Positions 9,252-18,466 of a DNA stretch of 64,000 nt are shown here, piece by piece (position 1 is the stretch's first letter; each line of letters starts with the position of its first letter). Origin of the DNA: Exilibacterium tricleocarpae (GTDB taxonomy: Bacteria > Pseudomonadota > Gammaproteobacteria > Pseudomonadales > Cellvibrionaceae); assembly GCF_007004655.1 (NCBI RefSeq), contig NZ_ML660101.1:62001-126000 (forward strand), read 5' to 3'. Below the pieces are notes generated by a model. It worked only from the letters and a program-made list of their open reading frames with translations. It made no database searches and had not been told where the DNA came from. Both the position numbers and the translations under genes were made by a program.

Positions 9252-11234
9252 ATGAAAACCAACTACTGCCATCTGATTATCTACCGAACGCTGCTTGTCC
9301 TGGCGGCCGCCGTCCTGCTAAGCGCGTGCAATTCAAGTGATAAGGGCAATACGCGGCAGGCACCGGCGCCGACAGACCCGGGGGCTTCAAACCCCCCCGT
9401 CGCCACTTTTACTGTGGGCCTGCTGCCGGATACACAGGGGGGTACCGATACTGATGGGCAGGCACATGTATCCATGCACCCGATGTCCGAGTTGTTGAAG
9501 CACCAGGCCGAAGCCGGCGTGGATATGGTGCTGGCCCTCGGCGATCTGACCGATAAAGGTTCGACGGTTGAATTTGCCGAGTGGCGCTCGGTAGCCGATC
9601 AATACGCAGAAAGCGGTATCGAGTTTTTGCCGGTGATGGGCAATCATGAAACCAGCTACGCCTATACCTATGAGTGGATTAAAAATATGCGGGATTTCAT
9701 TCCAGAGGATGCCACGCATATGCCCGGCTATGAGTGGGTAAACTACTATGTGGTGCGCGAAAATGTGCTGATAGTCGGCCTGGCCTACTATAATCTGCCG
9801 GTGGCGTTTGAGTGGATCAAAGATGTAGTGGCGCTGCATGAAGAAAAAGTCGAGCATATTGTCGTTGCCAGTCACGACGGTTTGATCGGGGCAAAATACG
9901 GGCAGACCCGCGAGCAAATTGTCGACGGCACCAAAGACGACAGTCGGGTCTCAGACGTTCAACCTAAAATCCGCGAGTTTTTTGCCGCACGCGATGTGAT
10001 CTATGTGCAGGGGCATGAACATCAATATCAGCGCTCGCTGATAAGTGCCAAAACCGCTTTGACCACCTATCCGTCGGGCCATACCCCCCAGGGCGGCAAC
10101 TACCGCATGGATGTCTATACCCAGATTATGGCCGGCAATGCGTCCTACAAAGGTTATGAGTTTCGCTATGGTGAGCGCGACCTGGTGCAGCTTATTGTCG
10201 CGCAGAAGAATGCGACCAAAAGCAACGGTTCGACGCATTACGACGTAAACTCTTCGCTGTTGAGGTTTACCGGCAAACGGGTAGATTATGAGTCTTATTT
10301 TTCCGAGCATACGGCGTCCAGTAACGCCCCTGAGGAAGCGTTTGCGGCCGACTGGAAGCTGCTGGACAAGTTCTCCCGCACCACCGATCGCTGTGATACG
10401 GTGGTGTACGCCAATTCCATTCTGCCGGAGACCCGTCCGGTCATGGTGTTGCAGCCGGAATATATCACTAACGACTGCCTGGGCGCAGACGGCTCCTATG
10501 CCAGCCTGGCGGGCGGCATGAACAATACATTCAACCGCACAGATACGCGCACGCGGGATATGGGTTATCTTCCGGGCTTCAGTCGCGCCGAGACGCTTAA
10601 CGATCTGGTGCGCCTGAATTATCAGTGGCTCTATCAGCTGCATCAGCGCTGGTCCCCCAATTTGAACAGCGCCGCCCGGGTCGTGCCCGACTATCCCACC
10701 GATATCCTGGTCGTGCCCGAAACCACCGTCGATTTAAAGGAGCATGTGACTCTGAGTTGGTTGCCAAAACAGGCTACGGCCTCAGATATTCTTATTGTCA
10801 GCGGCACCCAGAATCAGACCGGCATCTATCAGGATGACTACGGTGTGCCCAAAGATATTGAGACTGATTCCGGTTTGGCCCTGTCGCAGTCCGACGGCAC
10901 TGAAAAGCAACCGGTCGCGCTGCCGGAAACGGCGACTAAAACTTGGGATATCAGCAATGCCGTAGCAGATGCTTACGCGCTTGTTTTTACCGGCCCTGAA
11001 AGTCTGGACAGCGCTACGGTAACGCTTGCGCAAAAGGACGGTGACCAGTGGCAACCCCTTTCCCCCGCTGATTGTATTGTGGACGCGCCCTGGTCGAAAG
11101 CGTTTCTGGAGACCTCGCCGGCGCGCGCAGCGGGTTGTGAAGCGCATCCGCTGGTCGGTCTCGATAAGGCGTTCGGCAATCGCTGGTGGGCAGTTTTGAA
11201 TCGGGATATAGAGGTGGCGTTGGTTGCTCGCTAA
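9252..11234 (+). CDS. Secreted calcineurin-like metallophosphoesterase lipoprotein
   Basis: 660 residues. A lipoprotein signal ends in LLSAC (Cys at about residue 26), followed by a Pro-rich linker. Residues about 50-290 contain the metal-binding motifs of the metallophosphatase fold in order: LLPDTQ (a D-x-Q variant of the usual D-x-H), LALGDLTDKG, VMGNHETS, VASHDG and VQGHEHQY. The remaining 350 residues are a beta-rich C-terminal region I do not recognise. It is probably anchored to the outer membrane and hydrolyses phosphoesters outside or in the periplasm; the substrate cannot be inferred. It stands alone between repeats, so its promoter is presumably in the AT-rich stretch upstream. Confidence 0.85.
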   Translation: MKTNYCHLIIYRTLLVLAAAVLLSACNSSDKGNTRQAPAPTDPGASNPPVATFTVGLLPDTQGGTDTDGQAHVSMHPMSELLKHQAEAGVDMVLALGDLTDKGSTVEFAEWRSVADQYAESGIEFLPVMGNHETSYAYTYEWIKNMRDFIPEDATHMPGYEWVNYYVVRENVLIVGLAYYNLPVAFEWIKDVVALHEEKVEHIVVASHDGLIGAKYGQTREQIVDGTKDDSRVSDVQPKIREFFAARDVIYVQGHEHQYQRSLISAKTALTTYPSGHTPQGGNYRMDVYTQIMAGNASYKGYEFRYGERDLVQLIVAQKNATKSNGSTHYDVNSSLLRFTGKRVDYESYFSEHTASSNAPEEAFAADWKLLDKFSRTTDRCDTVVYANSILPETRPVMVLQPEYITNDCLGADGSYASLAGGMNNTFNRTDTRTRDMGYLPGFSRAETLNDLVRLNYQWLYQLHQRWSPNLNSAARVVPDYPTDILVVPETTVDLKEHVTLSWLPKQATASDILIVSGTQNQTGIYQDDYGVPKDIETDSGLALSQSDGTEKQPVALPETATKTWDISNAVADAYALVFTGPESLDSATVTLAQKDGDQWQPLSPADCIVDAPWSKAFLETSPARAAGCEAHPLVGLDKAFGNRWWAVLNRDIEVALVAR

Positions 11235-11259
11235 GGCGAGTAGGGGGTTGTCAGGATTC

Positions 11260-11331
11260 GTCACCACAGCAACTGGGTTGTGGTGACCTGGCCGGTTGCT
11301 CGAGGGGCGGTACTGCCTACCGCGAGCAACC
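11260..11331 (+). other. Two consecutive hairpins behind the metallophosphoesterase gene
   Basis: First hairpin: 9-bp stem 11260-11268 with 11279-11287. Second: 9-bp stem 11294-11302 with 11323-11331, with a further 5-bp stem inside. They start 26 bases after the stop codon. No T-tract follows, so a classical intrinsic terminator is unlikely; mRNA 3'-end protection is possible. The remaining bases to 11677 hold nothing I can support apart from an AT-richer stretch before the next gene. Confidence 0.45.
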
Positions 11332-11677
11332 ACTGAAGTACTACTTCTCTACACTTCCCAAAGTTCCCCAAAACCTGTATAAACAAATACGCTGCAGTGA
11401 GAGTCGAATGTGGCGACTGTTTGCAAGATCGATGCGTATGGTGCTGGTTTTATCGAATCGTGTCGATTTTGTCTATATAGCGGTTGCTTGCTGAGTTCTT
11501 TGCTGCCATTAGCACAGGGCTTTGTCTAAGGCTTTGATGTAAAGGGAATTTTCTGCTCCTCGCCAAGCTTCCGGCACTATATTCCCGCTGATCTATCGTC
11601 CCGTTGATCTATCGAAGTATACGTCTGCTCCAGGCCCTTAGCGTAATTAACAGGTACACGTTTTCGTAGAGGATTCA

Positions 11678-12022
11678 ATGAGAAAAATGATTCTTGTGCT
11701 GTCACTGCTTTGGTCCGTCAATGGGATTGCGGCGGGATACACACCTTGGGCAGTTCCCACCCAAATTGAATATGTCCACGGTGGTATTCTGGTGTCGGGC
11801 TCATTTGGCGATATTAATGGATGTGGTGAGAGTGATTTGATTTATATCAGTCCCTCCCCCAATGATCCGGAGGTTTTCAGAACCATGACATCGTTGATCC
11901 TGGTCGCGTTTACCTCAAAGAAAGAAGTGCGTTTCTTCACTCGTGAATGTATCGGTGTCAATATGCACTGGTCTGGTACGCCGATCAATGCTGCCCATAA
12001 CAGCGGCTTCTATATCAGGTGA
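11678..12022 (+). CDS. Small secreted protein of unknown function
   Basis: 114 residues, start preceded by AGAGG about 6 bases upstream. A clear Sec signal peptide (MRKMILVLSLLWSVNGIAAG) leaves a mature protein of about 94 residues with two cysteines (GCGESD and RECIG) that could form a disulfide. The mature part is rich in beta-prone and aromatic residues (YTPWAVPTQIEYVHGGILVSG). I do not recognise a named family. It is a free-standing gene with no operon partner close by. Confidence 0.65.
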   Translation: MRKMILVLSLLWSVNGIAAGYTPWAVPTQIEYVHGGILVSGSFGDINGCGESDLIYISPSPNDPEVFRTMTSLILVAFTSKKEVRFFTRECIGVNMHWSGTPINAAHNSGFYIR

Positions 12023-12225
12023 AGTGCCAGTCCAGAGGCAGATCCGTCAATAGGTGCCTGAAGCGAGTGTCACCAGAGTCAGTGCCTGCGAATAAGAACG
12101 GTGGGCTTTGAAATTGCCGGCATGCTTCTATGTCTTAGAAAGGTTTGGGCACGATAACCCTGAGAGGAGTGGCGTATTCCCGCCGGTTTCGGTATTGACC
12201 ATTTTGGCAAATACATAGCGATGAA

Positions 12226-12462
12226 ATGCATATGCACTTATTGATTTTTCTGATACTAGTGCTTCTTGTGATTCTCTTTTTTTCGAGAACGCAATTCTAT
12301 GATAAAGATAAAGCGCTTGAGCGCAAACTGCTGAAAATGTGCAACGGCGATCGGGCGTTACTGCAAAGGCTACTGGATCATGAGACCAAAGCCAAACCTG
12401 GAATCGACAGGCTTGACGCCGTAAGAGCGGCGGTACGCCGCCTGAAAAGGGACAGGAAATAG
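12226..12462 (+). CDS. Small single-span membrane protein of unknown function
   Basis: 78 residues: one N-terminal transmembrane helix (LLIFLILVLLVILFF) and then a charged cytoplasmic-looking helix with many Lys and Arg (RALLQRLLDHETKAKPGIDRLDAVRAAVRRLKRD). A start two codons later (12232) is equally possible. The ribosome-binding site is weak. The composition is protein-like and there is no competing frame, but the call rests on that alone. Confidence 0.5.
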   Translation: MHMHLLIFLILVLLVILFFSRTQFYDKDKALERKLLKMCNGDRALLQRLLDHETKAKPGIDRLDAVRAAVRRLKRDRK

Positions 12463-12650
12463 CCGAGCCGCTTTAGTAGCGCCGGTCCATTAGCTATAGC
12501 GCCATTTATGGCTCGCCCAGCTACATCCGGCAGCGATAAAACAACTGCTATGTCATGGCGCGCCTGGACTTGTCTGTCGGTGTAATTCTGTGTTATAGGT
12601 TGTGTCGCAGGCTGCGAGCAACTCGTGGTTGTAGTTCGGGAAGTGTCATT

Positions 12651-13286
12651 ATGGATTTCGCACAGATCGCCAGTTTTTCTCTAGTGGCCTTATTGCTCGT
12701 CGTATCGCCGGGTCCGAATGGTGTGCTGATTGCAAAAACAGTGCCGACTTCCGGCAGGGCCGCGGGCTTTGCCAACGTAGCCGGCTTTCTCGTCGCCTTT
12801 TATATACATGGAGCCTTATCCATACTGGGCCTATCGGTTATCTTGATGCAGTCAGCGCAGGCGTTTTTGCTTGTCAAAATTATCGGCGCGCTCTACTTGA
12901 TCTGGATTGGTGTCAAGGCTTTGCTAAGCGCCTGGCAGGGCGACAATACGACCAGATCGACTGTGCCGACCAAGCCGAAGAGATCGTTGTCAAAGGCCTT
13001 TGTTGAAGGGTTTTTGACGAATGCGCTGAACCCGAAGGTATCCATGTTCTACATGGCTGCTTTCCCTCAGTTTATCCCGGTTGAAGAGGGCGCCATGATG
13101 AACGCCCTGCTGTTGGTTTCTATTCACTCGCTGATGAATATGATTTGGTTTGCATCCCTGGTGATACTTTTCTCCCGGCTTGTGGCGACAGTGAGGAGCG
13201 GTTGGTTCCAAAGAGTCTTCAAAGGAATTACGGGGGCGATATTTATCGGTTTTGGCGTCAAGCTCGCGACTTTAAAGGCCAACTAA
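12651..13286 (+). CDS. LysE/RhtB-family amino-acid exporter
   Basis: 211 residues from ATG 12651. The frame is open further upstream, but the family N-terminus begins here (MDFAQIASFSLVALLLVVSPGPN), with GGGAAG-like bases about 8 positions before it. Six hydrophobic segments are visible, and the signature VVSPGPNGVLIAKT follows the first helix, as in LysE/RhtB members (about 205-210 residues). The loop GALYLIWIGVKAL and the segment GFLTNALNPKVSMFYMAAFPQFI are family hallmarks. It is an inner-membrane exporter of amino acids or related metabolites; specificity is not evident. Neighbours give no functional hint. Confidence 0.9.
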   Translation: MDFAQIASFSLVALLLVVSPGPNGVLIAKTVPTSGRAAGFANVAGFLVAFYIHGALSILGLSVILMQSAQAFLLVKIIGALYLIWIGVKALLSAWQGDNTTRSTVPTKPKRSLSKAFVEGFLTNALNPKVSMFYMAAFPQFIPVEEGAMMNALLLVSIHSLMNMIWFASLVILFSRLVATVRSGWFQRVFKGITGAIFIGFGVKLATLKAN

Positions 13287-13444
13287 CCTGAGGGGCTGTG
13301 AATGACCGCGGGCCTCTTTGAAACGTTTTGGTTAGATTGCAATCGGACAAGTGATTGTGTGAGAGTGGAAGTATTGACAGTGTAGCGGGTGCTTGCCCGG
13401 GCGAAAGGTTAATATGGATTGGCCACCCTCGAGGAGATTGAACG

Positions 13445-13849
13445 ATGAACTATAAAGGTGGTTGTCTTTGCGGCGCCCTTCGTTACCAGGCTGAGCGAGT
13501 TCCGGTGACGACAGGCTATTGTCACTGTTCCCTGTGCCGAAGGTCTACCGGTGCCCCGGTGGTGGCTTTTGCCTCGTTTCCGATAGACGGCTTTACCTAT
13601 ACCCGCGGTACTCCCAGCATCTATCGCTCATCACCGACGGGGCGCCGTGAGTTTTGTAATCAGTGCGGCACGCAGATCGCCTACAGAGACCTCGATGATC
13701 CGGAGACGGTGGATGTCAATTCAGGTACCCTCGATAATATTGAGCATGTCGAGCCCACCCATCATATCTTTACGGCGGACGGTGTGAGGTGGCTGAATTT
13801 GGGGGATCACCTGCCGAGGTATCCGCAGGGCGAGCCCGGCAAAGACTGA
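13445..13849 (+). CDS. GFA / CENP-V family zinc protein (glutathione-dependent formaldehyde-activating enzyme-like)
   Basis: 134 residues with GAGGAG about 8 bases before the start. The zinc-binding pattern of the family is complete: GGCLCGALRY near residue 6, YCHCSLCRRSTGAP near 27, and FCNQCGTQIAYRD near 66. Most members, despite the family name, are of unknown substrate; a glutathione-linked role is one option. It is followed after 40 bases by the HEAT-like gene on the same strand, possibly co-transcribed. Confidence 0.85.
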   Translation: MNYKGGCLCGALRYQAERVPVTTGYCHCSLCRRSTGAPVVAFASFPIDGFTYTRGTPSIYRSSPTGRREFCNQCGTQIAYRDLDDPETVDVNSGTLDNIEHVEPTHHIFTADGVRWLNLGDHLPRYPQGEPGKD

Positions 13850-13889
13850 TCGATGGTCGGATAAGATCACCGGCGGTGTGCGGTTTGTT

Positions 13890-14393
13890 ATGAGTATAAA
13901 AAAAGCGATAGCAGCCTGGGACGGCAAATCGGCGCAGGATATCGGTGCAATCTATCAGAGCTATGGTCGGGCACCCTCGTTTATTCGTGAGGTGCTGCTG
14001 CTTCTGGGCGGGGAGTCGTCGCAGCAGGGTGCCAGTTGGTTACTGAAGAGGTTTTTCGAGGATGGTCGGGAGTTAGACGCCGCCACTGTCAATAAAATCT
14101 ACGGTTTGCTGCCTAAGTTGGTCGACTGGCAGACGAAGCTGCATATTTTGCAGTGCATACCTTATATGCCTATCGAAAAACGCCAAGCCAAGCGATTGCA
14201 GCGATTTTTACAGCAGTGCCTGACCGGCGATAACAAGTTCGTCAGGGCCTGGGCGTATAACGGGTTCTATGAACTTGCGGTGCAACACCACGAGTATGAG
14301 GCCCAGGCCCGCGAGTTTTTTGCCATGGCTATGAAAGACGAAGCCGCTTCAGTAAAGGCGAGAATCCGCAATCTGCTGAAAAGGGGTTTTTGA
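13890..14393 (+). CDS. HEAT-repeat-like helical protein of unknown function
   Basis: 167 residues from ATG 13890 (MSIKKAIAAWDG); an ATG 12 bases upstream (13878) is an alternative. The whole protein is a series of amphipathic helix pairs (APSFIREVLLLLGG, GASWLLKRFFEDG, NKFVRAWAYNGFYELAVQ, ASVKARIRNLLKRGF), resembling the all-helical solenoid of HEAT-type scaffolds. There is no signal peptide, membrane segment or catalytic motif. Probably cytoplasmic and protein-binding; function unknown. Confidence 0.65.
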   Translation: MSIKKAIAAWDGKSAQDIGAIYQSYGRAPSFIREVLLLLGGESSQQGASWLLKRFFEDGRELDAATVNKIYGLLPKLVDWQTKLHILQCIPYMPIEKRQAKRLQRFLQQCLTGDNKFVRAWAYNGFYELAVQHHEYEAQAREFFAMAMKDEAASVKARIRNLLKRGF

Positions 14394-14450
14394 AAAGCCG
14401 GGTCTCGGCGATCAACAAGCTTGTATCACCGGTGCTAAAGCAAAGACTTA

Positions 14451-14555
14451 CCCCCAGTACTCTTAAGCAAGACCGATACGACTGGAGCGGGGATCGATAA
14501 ATTGATTTAAGCCTCCTTTAGCGCCAGGAATAGGCACCTGAAGCGAGTGCCATTC
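14451..14555 (+). repeat. Decayed right half of the 235-bp palindromic element
   Basis: The stretch from 14451 (TTACCCCCAGTACTCTTAAGC...) aligns with the part of copy C to the right of its stem (from about 47490), and the stretch ends with GAGTGCCATTC, the element's right terminus. The left half and the forked hairpin are missing. A shorter related scrap (AGAGGCAGATCCGTC followed by TGCCTGAAGCGAGTG) lies at about 12035-12070. Both mark old insertions in this accessory block. Confidence 0.55.
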
Positions 14556-14612
14556 ACACTTGACTAAACAGTGCCATCGCTAATCCGCAATCACCGAATC
14601 AAAACACTATCC

Positions 14613-15398
14613 CTATGCCGGTTGCCTGCGCAGCAGCGTCAACAGAAACAAGCCGCCGGCACTGAGCACCACCGAGGGGCCCGCCGGGGTATCCCAGTAG
14701 AAAGAGGCGGCCAGGCCCGTCATAACGGCGACACAACCCAGCAGGCTGGCGCCAACGGCCATCTGCTCCGGTGTCCGGGTCAGGCGGCGGCTGGCGGCGG
14801 CGGGAATAATCAGCAGTGCGGTGATCAACAACACCCCCACTACTTTCATGGCGATAGCGATCACCAGCGCCATCAGCAGCATCAGCGCCGTGCGCACCAG
14901 GTTCACAGGAATCCCCTCCACCTGCGCCAGTTCCTCGTGGACGGTAATGGCGAGCAGCGGCCGCCACAACAGGATTAACACCAGCAGTACCAGCGCGCTG
15001 ACGGTGAAAATGGTGATAACGTCGGCGCGACTGGCGGTCAGCAGATCGCCGAACAAATACGCCATCAGATCGACCCGGGTATCGCCAAACAGACTGACAC
15101 AGATCAGGCCCAGGGCGAGCGTGGAGTGGGACAGAATACCGAGCAGGGTATCCGTGGCGATAAAACGGTTTTGCTGCAGTAACACCAGGATCAATGCCAG
15201 CAACAGGCACACCAGCGCCACGGCGATATTCAAATTGATGGCCAGCAGCAAACCTAACGCGACACCCAGCAGTGCCGAGTGGGCCAGTGTGTCTCCAAAG
15301 TAAGCCATGCGCCGCCACACGGCAAAAGATCCCAAGGGGCCGGCCACCAGCGCCACCCCGATACCGGCCAGCAACGCGTACCACAGGAAATCAGGCAT
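14613..15398 (-). CDS. znuB: Zinc ABC transporter permease ZnuB
   Basis: 261 residues with the ABC-3 family layout: about eight hydrophobic segments starting [25 protein letters not shown], the cytoplasmic contact region [19 protein letters not shown], and [39 protein letters not shown] near residues 155-195. Its start overlaps the end of znuC by 8 bases, so translation is coupled. It forms the inner-membrane channel for zinc delivered by ZnuA. It is last in the zur-znuC-znuB operon. Confidence 0.96.
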   Translation of the reverse strand: MPDFLWYALLAGIGVALVAGPLGSFAVWRRMAYFGDTLAHSALLGVALGLLLAINLNIAVALVCLLLALILVLLQQNRFIATDTLLGILSHSTLALGLICVSLFGDTRVDLMAYLFGDLLTASRADVITIFTVSALVLLVLILLWRPLLAITVHEELAQVEGIPVNLVRTALMLLMALVIAIAMKVVGVLLITALLIIPAAASRRLTRTPEQMAVGASLLGCVAVMTGLAASFYWDTPAGPSVVLSAGGLFLLTLLRRQPA

Positions 15399-16149
15399 GC
15401 TCGCGATCTCCGTCGCTCTCGACCACGTCGCCGTGGATATCGTGAGAGTGGTCGTGGTGGTGGGTATACACCGCGATACCGGGCCGCGTATCGCGGCCGA
15501 ACAATTCGAGATAAGCCGGGTGGCTGGTAACCGCCTCCGGGTGACCCTGGCAGCAGACGTGCTGGTTCAGGCATACCACGGTGTCGGTGGCGGCCATCAC
15601 CAGGTGCAGATCGTGGGATACCATCAGCACGCCGCATTGCAACTGGTCCCGCAACTGCGACAGGGTGGAATAAAATTCCGCCTGACCGGAGACATCCACG
15701 CCCTGCACCGGCTCGTCCAGCACCAGCAACTGGGGCCGGCGCAAAATTGCCCGGGCCAGCAGCACGCGCTGGGTTTCGCCGCCGGACAGGCCGCGCATGG
15801 GGCTGTCGAGCAGATGGCCGACGCCCACCTGTTGCAGGGCGGTGTCAATCGCCTTCGAGTCGGCCCGCGCGAGGGCCAAAAACCGTTTTACCGAGAGCGG
15901 CAGGCTGGGGTCGATATGGATTTGCTGGGGCATATAACCGATCCGCAACCCGGCCTGACGCCAGACCTCGCCACGCTCGGCCCGGATCAGTCCCAGCACC
16001 AGCCGCACCAGTGTGGTTTTTCCGGCACCATTGGGGCCGATCAAAGTGACTATCTCCCCGCGCTTGAGTTGTAAATCCGCGTTCTGCAAAATAGCCCGTC
16101 CACTGCGCAGCACCGATACGGCCCTGGCATCCACCAACAGTTCAGGCAT
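15391..16149 (-). CDS. znuC: Zinc ABC transporter ATP-binding protein ZnuC
   Basis: 252 residues from ATG 16149, chosen because GGAAG lies 7 bases upstream; an ATG at 16155 is too close to that site. Walker A is [11 protein letters not shown] (about residue 37), the Q-loop GYMPQQ, the ABC signature [14 protein letters not shown], Walker B LLVLDEP and the switch histidine MVSHDLH. The C-terminus holds a run of histidines ([13 protein letters not shown]) that could bind zinc, a common trait of ZnuC. It overlaps zur by 8 bases upstream and znuB by 8 bases downstream. It powers zinc import. Confidence 0.96.
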   Translation of the reverse strand: MPELLVDARAVSVLRSGRAILQNADLQLKRGEIVTLIGPNGAGKTTLVRLVLGLIRAERGEVWRQAGLRIGYMPQQIHIDPSLPLSVKRFLALARADSKAIDTALQQVGVGHLLDSPMRGLSGGETQRVLLARAILRRPQLLVLDEPVQGVDVSGQAEFYSTLSQLRDQLQCGVLMVSHDLHLVMAATDTVVCLNQHVCCQGHPEAVTSHPAYLELFGRDTRPGIAVYTHHHDHSHDIHGDVVESDGDREHA

Positions 16150-16648
16150 CGGCATGCTTCCGGCAAGCGGGGCAGCGCCCGACGATTTCCACCGACTGGC
16201 TGCTGATGGCAAATCCGGCGGCCGTAGCTGCAGCCTCTATGGCGGGACTGAGATACTGAGTGGGACACTCGGCGGCGATACCGCAATCCAGACAAATCAG
16301 GAAGTAGTTGTGATGGTGATGTCCCGGATCGGGGCAGCCGATATAGGCGTTCAGGGAATCGATGCGATGGATCAAGCGGTGTTCGAGCAGAAATTCCAGG
16401 GCCCGATAAACTGTTGGCGGCGCTACCCGCCGAGTGTCAGCAGCGGCGAGCATATCGATCAGGGTGTAGGCCCCCAACGGTTTGTGGCTCTGCCACACCA
16501 GGGCCAGTACCTGCCGTCGCAGGGGGGTTAGCTTGACCGCTTTGGCCTGGCAGATTTTGGCGGCGGTGGTGATCGCGCCTTCAATACAGCTTTGGTGATC
16601 GTGCCGGCGGCAGGCTAGGGGCAGTGTTTCGGACGGGGTTGCAGACAT
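16142..16648 (-). CDS. zur: Zinc uptake regulator Zur (Fur family)
   Basis: 168 residues. A winged-helix DNA-binding domain ([28 protein letters not shown], then [20 protein letters not shown]) precedes the dimerisation domain with the metal site [15 protein letters not shown] and a second Cys pair CPACRKH, which together make the structural and sensing zinc sites of Zur. With zinc bound it represses zinc uptake. It lies first in zur-znuC-znuB and diverges from znuA with a Zur-type operator in the 64-base gap, so it probably represses both directions. Confidence 0.95.
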   Translation of the reverse strand: MSATPSETLPLACRRHDHQSCIEGAITTAAKICQAKAVKLTPLRRQVLALVWQSHKPLGAYTLIDMLAAADTRRVAPPTVYRALEFLLEHRLIHRIDSLNAYIGCPDPGHHHHNYFLICLDCGIAAECPTQYLSPAIEAAATAAGFAISSQSVEIVGRCPACRKHADA

Positions 16649-16672
16649 AGTATAGATGGCTCCGTTTTAGAC

Positions 16673-16690
16673 TATGTTATTATATAACGT
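16673..16690. promoter_or_regulatory. Zur box between zur and znuA
   Basis: TATGTTATTATATAACGT closely follows the gammaproteobacterial Zur operator (consensus core TGTTATAATATAACA). It sits midway between the divergent starts of zur and znuA, where a bound repressor would cover both promoters. Confidence 0.85.
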
Positions 16691-16712
16691 TTTTTATTAG
16701 GCGATATCCGCT

Positions 16713-17630
16713 GTGGTGATGTTGATGCGGCAAGTTTTGATTCTTCTGACCTTCTGGACCCTGACGGTGGTCACTGGCGGCGCCCGCGCCGAAATCCCGG
16801 GCGATTTGCGGGTCCTGGTTTCCATTCAGCCGCTGGCGGCGCTCACCCGGGCCATCCTCGGTGATCTGGGGCAGGTGGATACCCTCCTGCCGCTGTCGGC
16901 TTCTCCCCATCACTTTGCGTTGCGAACCTCCGATCTGCGCCGCCTGCGTCAGGCCCATTTAGTCGTATGGATGGGACCGGCATTGGAGCGGCCGCTGCAG
17001 AAACCGCTGGCCGCCCGGGGCAAGGATGTAGTGCTGACCCTCGTCGATCTGGAGGGCCTGCACTGGCCTGCCGTGGCGGCGCGCGGTGGTGGTCACCACA
17101 GCGGTGATCGTGACCCGCATATCTGGTTGGCACCGCGCAACGGTATTGTCATCACCGAAGCGATAGCTGCGCACCTGATCCGGTTGCGGCCCGACGCCGA
17201 GGCGGCATTGCGGCGTCGGGCCGACGGCCTGATCGATGAGCTGGTTCGCCTTGACCAGCGGGTGCGCGAGCGCTTGGCCGCTGTGCGAGACCGGGGCTTT
17301 ATTACCTATCACGACGGTTACGGACATTTTGTGCAGGCCTATGATCTGCAACAACTGGGTTATGTCACCAAGGTGCCGGATCGCCGCCCGGGAGCCAGGC
17401 ATCTGGCTGCCATGGAGCAACTCGCCGCTGGCTGCCTGCTGGTGGACTCCGCCTACCAGCACGGCCACGCCGCCGCCATTGCCGCCCGTTGGGGGTTGGC
17501 GCTGGTGCCTTTGGAGCCCTTTGGGCGCGAGCGGGATACCTATCCGCAGTTACTCGATCGGCTGGCGGAAAACTTTTATGTCTGCCTTAACATGGCGTCC
17601 AAAACCCCTGATGGGGACGGCAATGGGTAG
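16713..17630 (+). CDS. znuA: Zinc ABC transporter substrate-binding protein ZnuA
   Basis: 305 residues if started at GTG 16713 (AGGCG about 9 bases upstream); ATGs at 16719 and 16725 are alternatives that give a neater signal peptide (MRQVLILLTFWTLTVVTGGARA). The ligand histidines are visible: SPHHFAL (about residue 65), the short metal-trapping loop GGGHHSGDRDPHIWL (about 125-140) and ITYHDGYGHFVQ (about 205). The His-rich loop is much shorter than in E. coli ZnuA. The periplasmic protein captures zinc for ZnuBC encoded divergently. Confidence 0.94.
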   Translation: MVMLMRQVLILLTFWTLTVVTGGARAEIPGDLRVLVSIQPLAALTRAILGDLGQVDTLLPLSASPHHFALRTSDLRRLRQAHLVVWMGPALERPLQKPLAARGKDVVLTLVDLEGLHWPAVAARGGGHHSGDRDPHIWLAPRNGIVITEAIAAHLIRLRPDAEAALRRRADGLIDELVRLDQRVRERLAAVRDRGFITYHDGYGHFVQAYDLQQLGYVTKVPDRRPGARHLAAMEQLAAGCLLVDSAYQHGHAAAIAARWGLALVPLEPFGRERDTYPQLLDRLAENFYVCLNMASKTPDGDGNG

Positions 17631-17653
17631 GAATCAGGTGGGGAAATAAAAAG

Positions 17654-17700
17654 CCCTGCACTGGTATAAGAAAAAGGGAGGAGAGATTGCCAGTGCAGGG
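17654..17700 (-). terminator. Intrinsic terminator of the 93-residue protein gene
   Basis: An 11-bp perfect stem (17654-17664 with 17690-17700) around a 25-nt loop is followed on the minus strand by CTTTTTATTT. It begins 22 bases after the stop at 17723. The loop is longer than usual. Confidence 0.6.
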
Positions 17701-17722
17701 AAGAGCGATGAATCTGTGCAGA

Positions 17723-18004
17723 TTATTTCTGCAGTGAAGTTTCAATCATGGCAGCGATGCGCTGCTCCAGTTGCAAATTCACTTTCAATTGAGACTGTTC
17801 TGTCTTCTGGTCTAACTCCTTAATGTTCTGCTTACTTGCGTGTGCATTACTTAGTTGAGCAGCCCAGCTGACGCTGGTACCTGTCTCAGCCACTACCGCG
17901 GTCATGGTGGGAACCTCGATGGCTGAATAATGGGTACCAACTTGCTCCGCCATGGCGCTTTGAGCGATCAAGGCTAGAGTGAACAGAAAACCAAGCTTTT
18001 TCAT
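17723..18004 (-). CDS. Small periplasmic protein of unknown function
   Basis: 93 residues with a Sec signal peptide (MKKLGFLFTLALIAQSAMA) and a very strong Shine-Dalgarno (GGAGG about 9 bases before the start). The mature 74 residues end in a polar amphipathic helix (IKELDQKTEQSQLKVNLQLEQRIAAMIETSLQK), predicted coiled-coil-like. No cysteines or known motif. It has its own terminator and lies convergent to znuA, so it is a single-gene unit. I do not recognise the family. Confidence 0.7.
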   Translation of the reverse strand: MKKLGFLFTLALIAQSAMAEQVGTHYSAIEVPTMTAVVAETGTSVSWAAQLSNAHASKQNIKELDQKTEQSQLKVNLQLEQRIAAMIETSLQK

Positions 18005-18466
18005 AATGCGGCCCTCCGTTTAGGCTGGTTGATCCCGACTTACCGGCCTTGGTACCGGTAAATCTCTTGTTCGTACAGTTTTGGAGTGGGCGATAAAACC
18101 CTGTTGAAACTTAACGATTCACAATCTTTGGCAAGTCATTTTGATGCTGTTTGATTGTGTTACGCATGGTAACAACAGTGCCTAGATTACACCAGCTTTT
18201 TTTCAGAATTATTGCAAAAAAGGTTTAATTTTCGGCAGTTTAGCCGTTTTTCCTCGAAATCCTTGCGGGAATTGTGAATCGGTTCACAAGGTAACACATG
18301 GGTAACATGGGGATAATCGGTAATAACCCCTGGAAATTTCATCTTTGTGAAGAAGTTTCGCTTGGTTATAACCAGGTGATGTCAGTGACGCGCCGGACAG
18401 CCGGGCTCACCGTGAATTTGGTGTATGCTTGCGGCTTCGATTTTTTCAGGACGTGTTGCAGGCTCT
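18005..18466. other. Divergent intergenic region between the 93-residue protein gene and polA
   Basis: 462 bases. The half next to 18005 is AT-rich (18060-18260) and should carry the promoter of the small periplasmic protein; the half next to polA carries the polA leader. I see no repeat and no clear RNA gene here. Confidence 0.5.

Noticed and set aside
9951-10643. 230-codon open frame on the minus strand
   Set aside because: Antisense to the metallophosphoesterase gene; no ribosome-binding site or family motif.
15307-16074. 255-codon open frame on the plus strand
   Set aside because: Antisense to znuC, whose Walker and signature motifs are intact.
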